Positions 54,165-62,553 of a stretch of 64,000 bases of DNA are shown piece after piece. The stretch is from Candidatus Electrothrix aestuarii. GTDB lineage: Bacteria > Desulfobacterota > Desulfobulbia > Desulfobulbales > Desulfobulbaceae. The stretch is from positions 1,261,001 to 1,325,000 of the forward strand of contig CP159373.1 of assembly GCA_032595685.2 (NCBI GenBank), written 5' to 3'. Positions within the stretch are counted from its first letter, which is position 1, and each line of letters begins with the position of its first letter. Position numbers and translations under genes: made by a program. The notes under the pieces are model-generated. The model was given only the letters and a program-made list of their open reading frames with translations. It did not search any database and was not told the DNA's origin.

Positions 54165-54944
54165 CTATTGTATTTCCAGGGTCAGGGTGGCAGAAAATGA
54201 TTCCACGTCACAGACCTTCTGATCTGAATAGGGTTCCTCGTATTCCGCCTTAATCAGCCAGACACCGGGCTGAAGGATACGGATTTCCCCCATGCCTTCT
54301 TTATCGGTCTTCGCTGTATAGGCAAACACATCCTTTTCTGTGGAAAAGCCCATATAGGTGGCAAAGAGCTTGCCCTGATGGGGTTTGCCGTACAGGAGCA
54401 GCTGCACCGGAAAATAATCACCGGCCCGCAGAGAGGACGGATTGGCCTGTGGAATAATCTCCAGGGGATGTCCCACCGGGGTGGTGTTTACCTCTTCCGC
54501 TTCCTCATCCTCTCCAACCGTCAGGAGGGCCTTCATGGTCATATGAGAACGAGAGCATCGAAGGACGTTTTCCAAACCTTCCTTGGATTGGCGCTTACCG
54601 CCCTCTGTGGTCTTGGTGTAGAAACCGGTTTTGCGCTGAGCCGCAACGGTATAGGTACCAGGAGTGCTCAGAGCCTCTTCTGACTCGAATTCCATACTGT
54701 TGCTCGCCTTGAGAGGAATAACATACCCACCCGGCTCTCGCAGACTCATGCTCTCCAGATCTTCCTGCTGGAGAACACGGCCCAGGGGATAACGGTGCCC
54801 CCAGCCTATGGAAATATGCGGTGTTTCCCCGCTGTGGAGGGTGTAGCCGTCTGTATTGATCCAGGGAAAATGGGCCAAGGCCTGGGAGGAAAAGAGGCCG
54901 CTCAAACCGATGGTCAGTGCGCCTGCTGCAATAACTTTACGCAT
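54165..54944 (-). CDS. DUF4198-type periplasmic protein (2)
   Basis: 259 residues, a close paralog of the protein at 51067 (same AHFPWIN start, GWGHRYPLGRVLQQEDLESM, KTDKEGMGEIRILQPGVWLI and C-terminal SFSATLTLEIQ). The main difference is an acidic insert VGEDEEAEEVNTTPVGH. Third-from-last gene of the four-gene receptor operon; 26 bp downstream of receptor 4. Confidence 0.82.
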   Translation of the reverse strand: MRKVIAAGALTIGLSGLFSSQALAHFPWINTDGYTLHSGETPHISIGWGHRYPLGRVLQQEDLESMSLREPGGYVIPLKASNSMEFESEEALSTPGTYTVAAQRKTGFYTKTTEGGKRQSKEGLENVLRCSRSHMTMKALLTVGEDEEAEEVNTTPVGHPLEIIPQANPSSLRAGDYFPVQLLLYGKPHQGKLFATYMGFSTEKDVFAYTAKTDKEGMGEIRILQPGVWLIKAEYEEPYSDQKVCDVESFSATLTLEIQ

Positions 54945-54970
54945 TTTGTTTCTCTGTTCTGTTGTGAGTA

Positions 54971-56926
54971 TTAAAAGGAGTAATCCAGCTTGGCCAGAAA
55001 GGCCCTGCCAGTACGGTAGTTGCCGTCATCGCCCTTATCGGAATCAAAGATATTATCGGCCTCAAGGCTCAGGGTGGTGCGCTTGCCCAGCTGTTTCGCT
55101 ATCCTGGCATCCACAACCGTATGTGCATCTATCTCCGAGGTATTGCCACTGTCTGTGTACTGTTTACCAGTGTAGCTGAGACCTCCACTCAAGGTCATAC
55201 CATAGGGGCTGTAGCTATAGGACGGGGTCAGGGCAAGGCTGTGCTCCGGCACATAGGGGAGATTCATTCCAGTCTCGGTATTCTCCGAGTCCGTATAGGT
55301 GTAGGAGCAGTTAAAGGAAAACTCGCCCAGGTTGAGGCGGGCAGAGAGCTCCAGCCCCTGGGTGGTGGCCTCATCCACATTATAATAGCTCTGTAGAGGG
55401 AGACCGTCGTAGAGCAACCCTGTGTCTTCCCGGACCACCATATCCTCTACCTCATTGCGGAACAGGCCAGCAGAGAGAATCAGCCGGTCATCTGCCAGCC
55501 ATTGCTCAATGCCTGCGGAGTAGCCCAGGCCCAGCTCCGGCTGGAGATCCCGGTTGGACTGGACATAGTAGTCGCCGTGCTGATACGGGGTATTATAATA
55601 GAGCTGGCGAATGGTCGGGGATTTGAAGGAACGTCCGGCAGAAGCACGAAGGGTCGTGCTTTCAGAGAGGGTATACATCAGACTCAGCTTGGGATTAACC
55701 TCCGAGTCAAAGACCGAGTGATCATCAAAGCGAAGGCCTCCCACCAGAGTCAGGGACTCACCCAGGACAAGCTCATCCTGGGCATAGAGGCTGGCCGTGT
55801 CCACTTCCTCATCTACCCGGATAACCGAGCCGGTGGGGTTCTCGATAGTATAGTCGATGGTCTGACGTTGCAGCTCACCACCCAAGGTCAGGGTATTGCT
55901 GTCGCTGCTGTACCAGGTATATTGCAGTTCGCCCTGGCTATAGCTGATATCTCCGTACTTATAGCCGTGGGCATAGCCTGGTGAGCCGTGGGTGAAGTCC
56001 CAGTTATAGACATAGCCTTTGATTGCAAGGAACGTATCCTGGCTCAGCCGCCATTCCATACCCGGCGACAGGCGCAGGCTGTCTTCCTCCCGATTATCTT
56101 CCTTTTCATAGGAACTGGCCTCGCCTTTCAGAAAAAGGTCCACGCTCTCGTTGGCTGCCAGATCGATCTTAGCCATCAGGGAATGCCGATCCGAGTCAAT
56201 GGGGTCTGCTCCTGCATCCTGGGCAGACTCGTAGTTATAATTCACCAGATAGCCCAGACGCTCTGAGGGCTTATCACCAAAAGAGAGATAGGCCTGGGAG
56301 GTGTTGCGGTAATCACCATCATCCGAGGCCGGGGATGTTGTCCCGTCAGCGTTGACCTTTTCCTTGATGGTGTACCAGCCATAGGAGGCACCTGCCCGGG
56401 CGGTCATCTGCTGCGGGGTCCTGCGGGTGATGATGTTGATCACCCCGGCCATAGCATCGCTGCCGTACAGGGCCGAGCTCGGTCCCTTGACCACCTCAAT
56501 CCGCTCAATCATATCCACAGGCAGCTGGTTAAGGCCGATACCATACTCGCCCATACCGCCACTCTGGCCGCAGCCCATAGCCCGCTGACCATCGATAAGG
56601 ATCAGGCCGTAGCCGTCATTGAAATTAAGACCGTGCATATTGGCCCGCCAGGTATAGGTACCGAACACATCATCATGGACCGAGGTATTGATGCCAGGCA
56701 CGGTCTTGAGCACATCTATGGCGTTCTGGGCAGTACTCTGCTCTATCTCCTGCCGAGTAACCACCACCGTCTCCACTGGCACGTCCTTGAGGGTATGCGG
56801 GGTACGGGTGGCCGTGACCACCACCTCGTCCAAGGCGTGGGTCTTATCTTGCGCCTGCTCCTGGGCAGAAGCGGTCCCTGCAAGCAGGACAGCAAGGGCT
56901 AGTGCTGGCATCATCTGTTTCTTCAT
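54971..56926 (-). CDS. TonB-dependent outer-membrane receptor (4)
   Basis: 651 residues from the ATG at 56924-56926, which has AAGGAG upstream and a proper signal peptide (MKKQMMPALALAVLLAGTASA); the frame is open 84 bp further but that part lacks a site. TonB box LDEVVVTATRT, plug blocks IDVLKTVPGINTSVHDD, LILIDGQRAMGCGQSGG, IEVVKGPSSALYGSDAMAGV, then the barrel ending KLDYSF. First gene of the operon receptor 4 - DUF4198 - receptor 3 - DUF4198. Confidence 0.9.
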   Translation of the reverse strand: MKKQMMPALALAVLLAGTASAQEQAQDKTHALDEVVVTATRTPHTLKDVPVETVVVTRQEIEQSTAQNAIDVLKTVPGINTSVHDDVFGTYTWRANMHGLNFNDGYGLILIDGQRAMGCGQSGGMGEYGIGLNQLPVDMIERIEVVKGPSSALYGSDAMAGVINIITRRTPQQMTARAGASYGWYTIKEKVNADGTTSPASDDGDYRNTSQAYLSFGDKPSERLGYLVNYNYESAQDAGADPIDSDRHSLMAKIDLAANESVDLFLKGEASSYEKEDNREEDSLRLSPGMEWRLSQDTFLAIKGYVYNWDFTHGSPGYAHGYKYGDISYSQGELQYTWYSSDSNTLTLGGELQRQTIDYTIENPTGSVIRVDEEVDTASLYAQDELVLGESLTLVGGLRFDDHSVFDSEVNPKLSLMYTLSESTTLRASAGRSFKSPTIRQLYYNTPYQHGDYYVQSNRDLQPELGLGYSAGIEQWLADDRLILSAGLFRNEVEDMVVREDTGLLYDGLPLQSYYNVDEATTQGLELSARLNLGEFSFNCSYTYTDSENTETGMNLPYVPEHSLALTPSYSYSPYGMTLSGGLSYTGKQYTDSGNTSEIDAHTVVDARIAKQLGKRTTLSLEADNIFDSDKGDDGNYRTGRAFLAKLDYSF

Positions 56927-57019
56927 ACTTGGCGTTCTCCTTCTTCTTTGCGCATCGACAAACAGAACCATCATATATCCTTGATTCTGTTGTCTCTTCA
57001 GAATCAGCATCTCCTCTCA

Positions 57020-57047
57020 AAATTTTGTACTTCTATGTACAAAATTT
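57020..57047 (-). promoter_or_regulatory. Perfect inverted repeat operator candidate
   Basis: 11-bp arms AAATTTTGTAC and GTACAAAATTT around TTCTAT, 94 bp upstream of receptor 4. The word GTACAAAWTTT recurs at 50619-50629 upstream of the other receptor operon. Likely a site for a dimeric regulator. Confidence 0.7.
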
Positions 57048-57060
57048 ACAACGAGGGTAA

Positions 57061-57117
57061 CAGACAGATACACGCCTGAACAATAAGGTAATAACCTCAT
57101 TTTTATAGGATTTTCCA
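57061..57117 (-). promoter_or_regulatory. Upstream block shared by two receptor operons
   Basis: CAGACA, then GAACAATAAGGTAATAACCT and CTCATTTT, ending TTTTCCAC; corresponds to 50647-50702 in order and spacing. AGGTAATAACCT is itself a palindrome here, but not in the other copy. Confidence 0.5.
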
Positions 57118-57162
57118 CAGCAACACAGGGCAAAAACGGGCAAGAGCAGGAAGGCAGGAAAG

Positions 57163-57309
57163 CATAGAGAGAAGAAGAATTCTCTCTATGTTAAGGAGAT
57201 ACAAGCCAGGGCAAGGACAAGTTGCAAAAGGTGCTTCCTTTCATCAGAGAATAGATCGGGGATTTTCCCGAACAACAGGGCAAAACGCCCGTGGGGACGG
57301 GCGGGTTTT
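57163..57309. repeat. Non-coding hairpins between the receptor operon and the DUF4469 gene
   Basis: An 11-bp stem CATAGAGAGAA/TTCTCTCTATG with a 6-nt loop (57163-57190) and a GC-rich hairpin CGCCCGT-GGGG-ACGGGCG flanked by AAAA and TTTT (57282-57309). Short reading frames here are not convincing. Confidence 0.55.
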
Positions 57310-57374
57310 CCTGCATGTCATGAGCGGCGTAGAAGGAAAGACAGAGATGGTCACTGTGTGGGAGAGAGGAGGAA

Positions 57375-57400
57375 CCCAGCCCTTCGGAGGAAGGACTGGG
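57375..57400 (-). terminator. Hairpin behind the DUF4469 gene
   Basis: CCCAGCCCTTC and GAAGGACTGGG around GGAG with one mismatch, 12 bp past the stop. No clear T-run, so a weak terminator. Confidence 0.4.
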
Positions 57401-57411
57401 GGTGTTTCTCA

Positions 57412-58464
57412 TCAGGCACCGCCGAACTGATCCATAGTGCAGACTTCCAGGACATATCGTCCTCTGGTAAGCAGAAAGTCGTACAAAGCCTGATACGCAT
57501 TTGTATCTGCAACAGTAAGGATCACATCCACACCGGATGTGACGCCCTGAAGAGTAATTTCACCACCGCCTGTTGGGAGAATAACCGCAGTCCCCATCTC
57601 CCCGATGTAGGGGCCGATTGCCAATGTCATAGTATTGTCCGGCTTTAAGATCGCCTCAACCCGACACTCCTCAGCTTCCGCATCGTGCTGCACAGCCTGA
57701 ACAGGGCCTGTTGCCTCTGCACCAGCCACAAACATCTCAACCTGTTCAGAAGAGATAAAATTCATGCTCCGCACATACTCGTATGAACCCTCCCGGAGAG
57801 TACCGTTGCGGGTATATCTGTTCCGGCAAAGAAGAGTTTTCTCGACATTAGGAGACCCCGCAGGCTCTCCGCCGAAATCCGCAGTGATGATCACGTTGGA
57901 TGGGTCATTGAGACCGATCTTGTCCTGCTCAATCTCATTCTCGTTGGCATCAAGCAGAAAGATTCCCAGGTCCTCATCAGTACCATCAAAACCAATATTT
58001 TTTCCGGTAAGACGAAACGGGTACCCTTCCCTGATGAACCGGGGATACTCAGTCTTTGTTTCATACCCAACAACCACTTTAGGGGCTTTGGACGGATACC
58101 CCAGCCGTTCATAGGTAGCTATGTTCTGAACAGCCCGGTTGAGCTCTTTTGGAATTTTTGCAGCTACTTTCACTGCATCAGAGGGGATGTCATCCGTTGG
58201 AAGATCTAAACGCGCCTGGATGCGCGGCATGAAGGAGACAAAGTTCTTCAACTTGACGAACTTGCCGTCAGCAACCTGCTCTGTGACAACCAGCTGGAAG
58301 TTCTGCAAAACCGTCCTGACCTGCGCAGCAGTGATTGAGGGATTCATGAGGTGAATAAGTTCCGCAACCCTGTCATCGCCGAGAGTCTCTTCCGCAGTTG
58401 TCTGACAATAGTATGAAGGGGGAGTGGTGATTTTGTTCTCTCGGACATAGTATGAAACTGGCAT
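57412..58464 (-). CDS. HU-like DNA-binding / DUF4469 protein (intact paralog)
   Basis: 350 residues. N-terminal HU/IHF-like domain (NPSITAAQVRTVLQNFQLVV, TEQVADGKFVKLKNFVSFMP), a helical bridge, and a C-terminal Ig-like DUF4469 region (FRLTGKNIGFDGTDEDLGIF, NVIITADFGGEPAGSP). It is the intact relative of the split gene at 27545-29904. The start ATG has GAGGTTCCCC upstream. The region 92 bp upstream carries a 23-bp tandem array, as at the other locus. Function unknown; a role in chromosome-associated or phage-like structures is speculation. Confidence 0.85.
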   Translation of the reverse strand: MPVSYYVRENKITTPPSYYCQTTAEETLGDDRVAELIHLMNPSITAAQVRTVLQNFQLVVTEQVADGKFVKLKNFVSFMPRIQARLDLPTDDIPSDAVKVAAKIPKELNRAVQNIATYERLGYPSKAPKVVVGYETKTEYPRFIREGYPFRLTGKNIGFDGTDEDLGIFLLDANENEIEQDKIGLNDPSNVIITADFGGEPAGSPNVEKTLLCRNRYTRNGTLREGSYEYVRSMNFISSEQVEMFVAGAEATGPVQAVQHDAEAEECRVEAILKPDNTMTLAIGPYIGEMGTAVILPTGGGEITLQGVTSGVDVILTVADTNAYQALYDFLLTRGRYVLEVCTMDQFGGA

Positions 58465-58555
58465 GGGGAACCTCTTGATAAGAAAAGATTATTCTTTATA
58501 GAAAGACGGCAGATAGATACGATGGTACTTGCGGATTTTTTGTGAATCAAAAGCC

Positions 58556-58775
58556 TGGGCTTTTATATACTAAAAGGTCTGCCTTTTGAGATATAAAACC
58601 CTCCTTTTTGATATATAGAAGGGGAGGTTTTTGATACGTAGAAGTTAGGGCTTTTGATAGGAAACGCCCTGGCCTTTTGAAAGACAAAACCTACGCCTTT
58701 TGATCGGCAAAGCCTATGCCTTTTGATCGGCAAAGCCCATGCCTTTTGACAGGCAAAACCTATGCTGTTTCCCAA
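58556..58775 (-). repeat. 23-bp-period tandem array 2 (about nine units)
   Basis: In the direction of the DUF4469 gene (minus) the units begin CAAAAGGC and end near TTTGCCGAT; six successive units are exactly 23 bp, followed by units of 22 and 24 bp that are more diverged. The best-conserved units are farthest from the gene. Different sequence from array 1 but the same period and the same place. Confidence 0.85.
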
Positions 58776-58989
58776 ACGGATGAACGAAACTATATAGCCC
58801 TGTTACTTCGTGCCTGTCAATTGTTTTTCGTAAAATTTCTTAACGTAACAGACAGATACAGAGGGAATACCGTTGCGACACAAGTGAAAAACAGAAAAGC
58901 CACCAGCAAAAAAATATACGATAAGAGCTCAGCGATTTTTTTTTGCTTGCGTAATCTGTCGAGTACATTTATTTTTGATAAATAAGAAG

Positions 58990-60553
58990 GAATGGACACC
59001 TACCCTATGAAGAGGGTATTAAGACGCAAGACCTGTAACGAGTGGTGCCATGACTACCGGTCGTAACACCTACCCTATGAAGAGGGTATTAAGACTTTTA
59101 TTCATCCTTTCCTCCTGCTGTTTATTAAGTCGTAACACCTACCCTATGAAGAGGGTATTAAGACACAGTGGTGTGGCCGATGCCAATCCAGCCCATAATA
59201 GGTCGTAACACCTACCCTATGAAGAGGGTATTAAGACCGCAGGGGAATGACCAATTTGTCGGAAAGTGGCGTCGTAACACCTACCCTATGAAGAGGGTAT
59301 TAAGACGGGTTGGGAAGGTACACGTATACTTTCTCGCTCCAGTCGTAACACCTACCCTATGAAGAGGGTATTAAGACAATCTGAATCGAGTTAGCATGCT
59401 CATGTATGCGTCGTAACACCTACCCTATGAAGAGGGTATTAAGACCCACTGAACGACAGTTTTCCGTAGGGCGTTTGCGTCGTAACACCTACCCTATGAA
59501 GAGGGTATTAAGACCGTTTGGTTCAGCCTGTTCAATAGAAGTAAGTGGTCGTAACACCTACCCTATGAAGAGGGTATTAAGACATAACTATAATCATCAT
59601 AATAACGCCAATAATTGGTCGTAACACCTACCCTATGAAGAGGGTATTAAGACAATGTGCGTAATCCCCTTGCATCCATGTTTTGCGTCGTAACACCTAC
59701 CCTATGAAGAGGGTATTAAGACCTTTGCTGAACTGGACGACTAGACTGTTGGCAAAGTCGTAACACCTACCCTATGAAGAGGGTATTAAGACACAGGGTT
59801 AAGACGTTGCTAAACCCTATGATCAGTCGTAACACCTACCCTATGAAGAGGGTATTAAGACCTGCAACACCTGATATCAACGAGCCAATGATTATGTCGT
59901 AACACCTACCCTATGAAGAGGGTATTAAGACGGATTCTCTTCCTATACTTGTATAAGGGATAATTTTGTCGTAACACCTACCCTATGAAGAGGGTATTAA
60001 GACTATCAATCAGAACCTCATGAGCAGTATTAGTATCTGTCGTAACACCTACCCTATGAAGAGGGTATTAAGACTTTCTGTCAAAACTGCTGTGTCTAGA
60101 GCCTCTGTCGTAACACCTACCCTATGAAGAGGGTATTAAGACAGTGTTACCTTCTACACCATAGATGACCCCTCCTTGTCGTAACACCTACCCTATGAAG
60201 AGGGTATTAAGACAAGAGCCAAGGAACAAACTGCAACAGTAACCAGTCGTAACACCTACCCTATGAAGAGGGTATTAAGACATCATATTCGGAGTAGTAT
60301 TTCCCACCCTCTTGTCGTAACACCTACCCTATGAAGAGGGTATTAAGACGCCTTCTCGCCCTTGTTCCATGAGAATTTCCTTTCGTCGTAACACCTACCC
60401 TATGAAGAGGGTATTAAGACGTACATCCAAGAGCCATCATACTGCTCCAGTTGTCGTAACACCTACCCTATGAAGAGGGTATTAAGACTGGATTCTGTCG
60501 GGAAGTTTCAGATATCCGAGTAGTCGTAACACCTACCCTATGAAGAGGGTATT
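58990..60553 (+). CRISPR. CRISPR array, 23 repeats, no cas genes in the window
   Basis: 36-bp repeats beginning GTCGTAACACC and ending GTATTAAGAC, with the hairpin TACCCT-atgaag-AGGGTA. Repeats start at 58990, 59060, 59129, 59202, 59271, 59342, 59410 and so on to 60523; spacers are 32-37 bp. The first repeat is diverged in its first 7 bases and the last in its final 5. The left flank is AT-rich (leader-like) and a terminator follows on the right, so + transcription is likely. All 22 spacers look different from each other and from the window by eye. Confidence 0.97.
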
Positions 60554-60579
60554 TCTCTGTTTCACCCGTTGATAGGCAC

Positions 60580-60617
60580 AAAAAGGGCCGCCAGCTTAAT
60601 TGCTGGCGGCCCTTTTA
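60580..60617 (+). terminator. Rho-independent terminator of the repeated family
   Basis: A-run, GGGCCGCCAGC / GCTGGCGGCCC stem with loop TTAATT, then TTTT. It sits 27 bp after the last CRISPR repeat and may end the pre-crRNA. Confidence 0.7.
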
Positions 60618-60776
60618 CACAAACGGTACCCTCCCCTATCCCTCCCTATTCTTTCCCTATTGATAATTATTGTTATTCATGAAACTATCAATATAGGAAA
60701 TGACGATATCTCACAAAATAACAGCTTTCCCTATATGTTTACTACTGTCTTCTATAATTATTATTGCTGGTCAGTT

Positions 60777-60965
60777 ATGTTAAACAACAAAGAAAAAATC
60801 ATAAAACTGATAGAAGAGAGTGCGTATTTACTGCATTTAATCTTAATAGGGTTTTCCTGCTGTTTATGCTTAGCCAGCATAATATTTTTGTTTACAGGTA
60901 TCATTTTCCTTATAACTGGAGATCAAAATGTTTTTCTTCATAAAAAACAACTTCAGTGTAATTAG
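60777..60965 (+). CDS. Small membrane protein, unknown
   Basis: 62 residues from the ATG at 60777: MLNNKEKIIKLIEESAYLLH, then two hydrophobic stretches (LILIGFSCCLCLASIIFLFT, GIIFLITGD). The frame is open upstream to 60600 with another ATG at 60735, but no ribosome binding site decides between them. AT-rich. Could be spurious. Confidence 0.35.
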   Translation: MLNNKEKIIKLIEESAYLLHLILIGFSCCLCLASIIFLFTGIIFLITGDQNVFLHKKQLQCN

Positions 60966-61024
60966 AAACTAAATAACGAGATCGGCTATCTGCCGATGGT
61001 GTAAATAAAAGGAGGAGTAACGCT

Positions 61025-61351
61025 ATGAATTTAAGAATATTATTATTTGGAGGACTGCTCTTGGCTCTGCCATGTATAGCGAGCGCTAAAAGTGGTTATG
61101 TTGATCATGATTACAGTGTTGAATGCGAGACTCATGACGAGACGAAATGCACTGTGAAATCGAATAAAACAATAAAGTCTGTTCGGGTAGAATTTTTATC
61201 CCATAAAGCCCATAGCCAAAGCGGTTTTGTGAAAAAGGAGTTCGAAGGGTGCCCGACAGAAGTATCTATCGATTTTGATGCTTCGCCTAAAGCAAAATTC
61301 TTCATTCAAACATGCGATGGAAGTAGTGGAGTTAAGGTAATTGGATTGTGA
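61025..61351 (+). CDS. Small secreted protein with two disulfide-type Cys pairs
   Basis: 108 residues, signal peptide to ASA (residue ~21), then a beta-rich mature part with four Cys (VECETHDETKCTV, EGCPTEVSI, IQTCDGS). Strong RBS AAAGGAGG. No family recognised. A terminator follows. Confidence 0.7.
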   Translation: MNLRILLFGGLLLALPCIASAKSGYVDHDYSVECETHDETKCTVKSNKTIKSVRVEFLSHKAHSQSGFVKKEFEGCPTEVSIDFDASPKAKFFIQTCDGSSGVKVIGL

Positions 61352-61398
61352 CGTCCAAGTATAGAACTCTATAACAGGACAAGGTGACTTTGTTCTTT

Positions 61399-61436
61399 TA
61401 ACCGGGTGCGTGCCCAGCGCGTAACCCGGTTTTTTA
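61399..61436 (+). terminator. Rho-independent terminator, repeated type 2
   Basis: AACCGGGT ... ACCCGGTT with the loop TGCCCAGCGCGTA, then T6. An almost identical hairpin lies at 62158-62192. Confidence 0.8.
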
Positions 61437-61488
61437 CTTCCTACCGAAGTTCAGAGTATAAACCGAGGCATACCCCAATTTGTACCAA

Positions 61489-61555
61489 ACCGACTTTTTG
61501 CCCATCTCCCCCTTTTGGCCGTCATGAGCGCCGTTGTCCTCGGTGAATGCTTCCT
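61489..61555 (+). repeat. Dispersed repeat, copy 1
   Basis: About 60 bp (AAACCGACTTTTTGCCCATC ... CCTCGGTGAATG) that recurs with small changes at 63409-63474. Non-coding. The rest of 61437-61756 shows nothing else apart from the region immediately before the CZB gene. Confidence 0.65.
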
Positions 61556-61756
61556 AAGCTGATCTTTTAGCTTAATTTCTCCTATAGCGGATCAGTTTGT
61601 TTTTTTTATCCTTAAAACAGAACCATATACCACTACGTATCCTTTTTATTCCGCTTCAAACAGTTAGCACAAAAACCGGACTGGTAATCACTCCCAATAA
61701 GCGTTATAATTAAGCTCATAAGGAAGAATGGCTACTTATTATAGAGGGAGAACATT

Positions 61757-62122
61757 ATGGATGTAGCAAGATTACAGGTAGCAACAATTAATCACTTGCA
61801 GTGGAAGTCAAAGCTTTCTGATTTCTTTTACGGGTTAGAGAACCTAACCTCGGCAGACGTTCCAGATCACTCGAATTGTGCTTTTGGTAAGTGGCTGTAT
61901 GATACAGGAATGCAAGAATTTTCCGCATACCCTGAAATGAAAAGAGTAGAGATCCTTCATAAAACTTTTCATGAAGAAATCAAACGGTTGGTCCAGATGC
62001 CGGAAGAGCAGAGGAAAAGCTCTGAAGGGCAACAGGCTCTGCAAGCTTTCAAAGCTAAATGCGACGACTTTGTCAACTTACTCGAAACTATTCAGGCTCA
62101 AGCCGCAAAGGATAGTATTTGA
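61757..62122 (+). CDS. Stand-alone CZB (chemoreceptor zinc-binding) domain protein
   Basis: 121 residues. The CZB pattern is complete: NHLQWKSKLSDF (His13), DHSNCAFGKWLYDTG (His and Cys of the C-x-F-G-x-W-L-Y motif) and LHKTFHEEIKRL (His). These domains sense zinc or redox state at the end of chemoreceptors or diguanylate cyclases; here it stands alone, as a possible free regulator. The ATG has GAGGGAGA upstream. Confidence 0.85.
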   Translation: MDVARLQVATINHLQWKSKLSDFFYGLENLTSADVPDHSNCAFGKWLYDTGMQEFSAYPEMKRVEILHKTFHEEIKRLVQMPEEQRKSSEGQQALQAFKAKCDDFVNLLETIQAQAAKDSI

Positions 62123-62157
62123 TCATTTTTGAGTCGTTCTCGCTTGAAACAATTTTC

Positions 62158-62192
62158 ACCGGGTACATGCCCAGCGCGTAACCCGGTTTTTA
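62158..62192 (+). terminator. Rho-independent terminator, repeated type 2
   Basis: ACCGGGT-ACATGCCCAGCGCGTA-ACCCGGT then T4, 35 bp after the CZB gene. Same family as 61399. Confidence 0.75.
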
Positions 62193-62202
62193 TTGCCCAG
62201 CC

Positions 62203-62252
62203 TCTGGGATTCGAACCCGCCCCCCGACCTCTCCCCCTCATAGCTGCGCGGT
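62203..62252 (-). other. tRNA-like remnant (second copy)
   Basis: GGGTTCGAATCCCA-type T-arm on the minus strand with a GGGGG stretch and the CTGCGCGGTTT word shared with 10262-10340. No full tRNA fold. Confidence 0.4.
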
Positions 62253-62254
62253 TT

Positions 62255-62287
62255 AGGGCCGCCAGCTAATTGCTGGCGGCCCTTTTT
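62255..62287 (+). terminator. Rho-independent terminator of the repeated family
   Basis: AGGGCCGCCAGC / GCTGGCGGCCCT stem with loop TAATT, then T4-5. Fourth copy in the window. No gene is seen between here and 62553. Confidence 0.7.
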
Positions 62288-62553
62288 ACACAAAACCCGG
62301 TCCCCTTACGGGCCTCCAAAATGTAAAGTCGCTCTTTACAAAAAAGTTATACATCTTTTCATGATGAACAAACTCTCTTTACATTCGTCGGATATTCTAT
62401 GTGCGTAATGGAGAACGTTTTATCAAGAGTAGAAAAGCGCAACAGGCTTAAAAGTTCCTTTTTTTGATTCTCCTAGCCCTTTCTCTGTATTGAAGGTAGA
62501 GTTAATATAATAACAAATATCGATAAATTAATTTTGTTAGTTGGTTTTGAAAA

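Noticed and set aside
57191-57412. Short frames between the receptor operon and the DUF4469 gene
   Set aside because: The region is made of hairpins and both frames lack starts with ribosome binding sites.
58563-58775. Minus-strand frame of 70 codons through tandem array 2
   Set aside because: The repeat unit is 23 bp, so the peptide does not repeat in frame; it is a by-product of the array.
59168-59624. Short frames with repeated RRNTYPMKRVLRP peptides
   Set aside because: They are translations of the CRISPR repeats.
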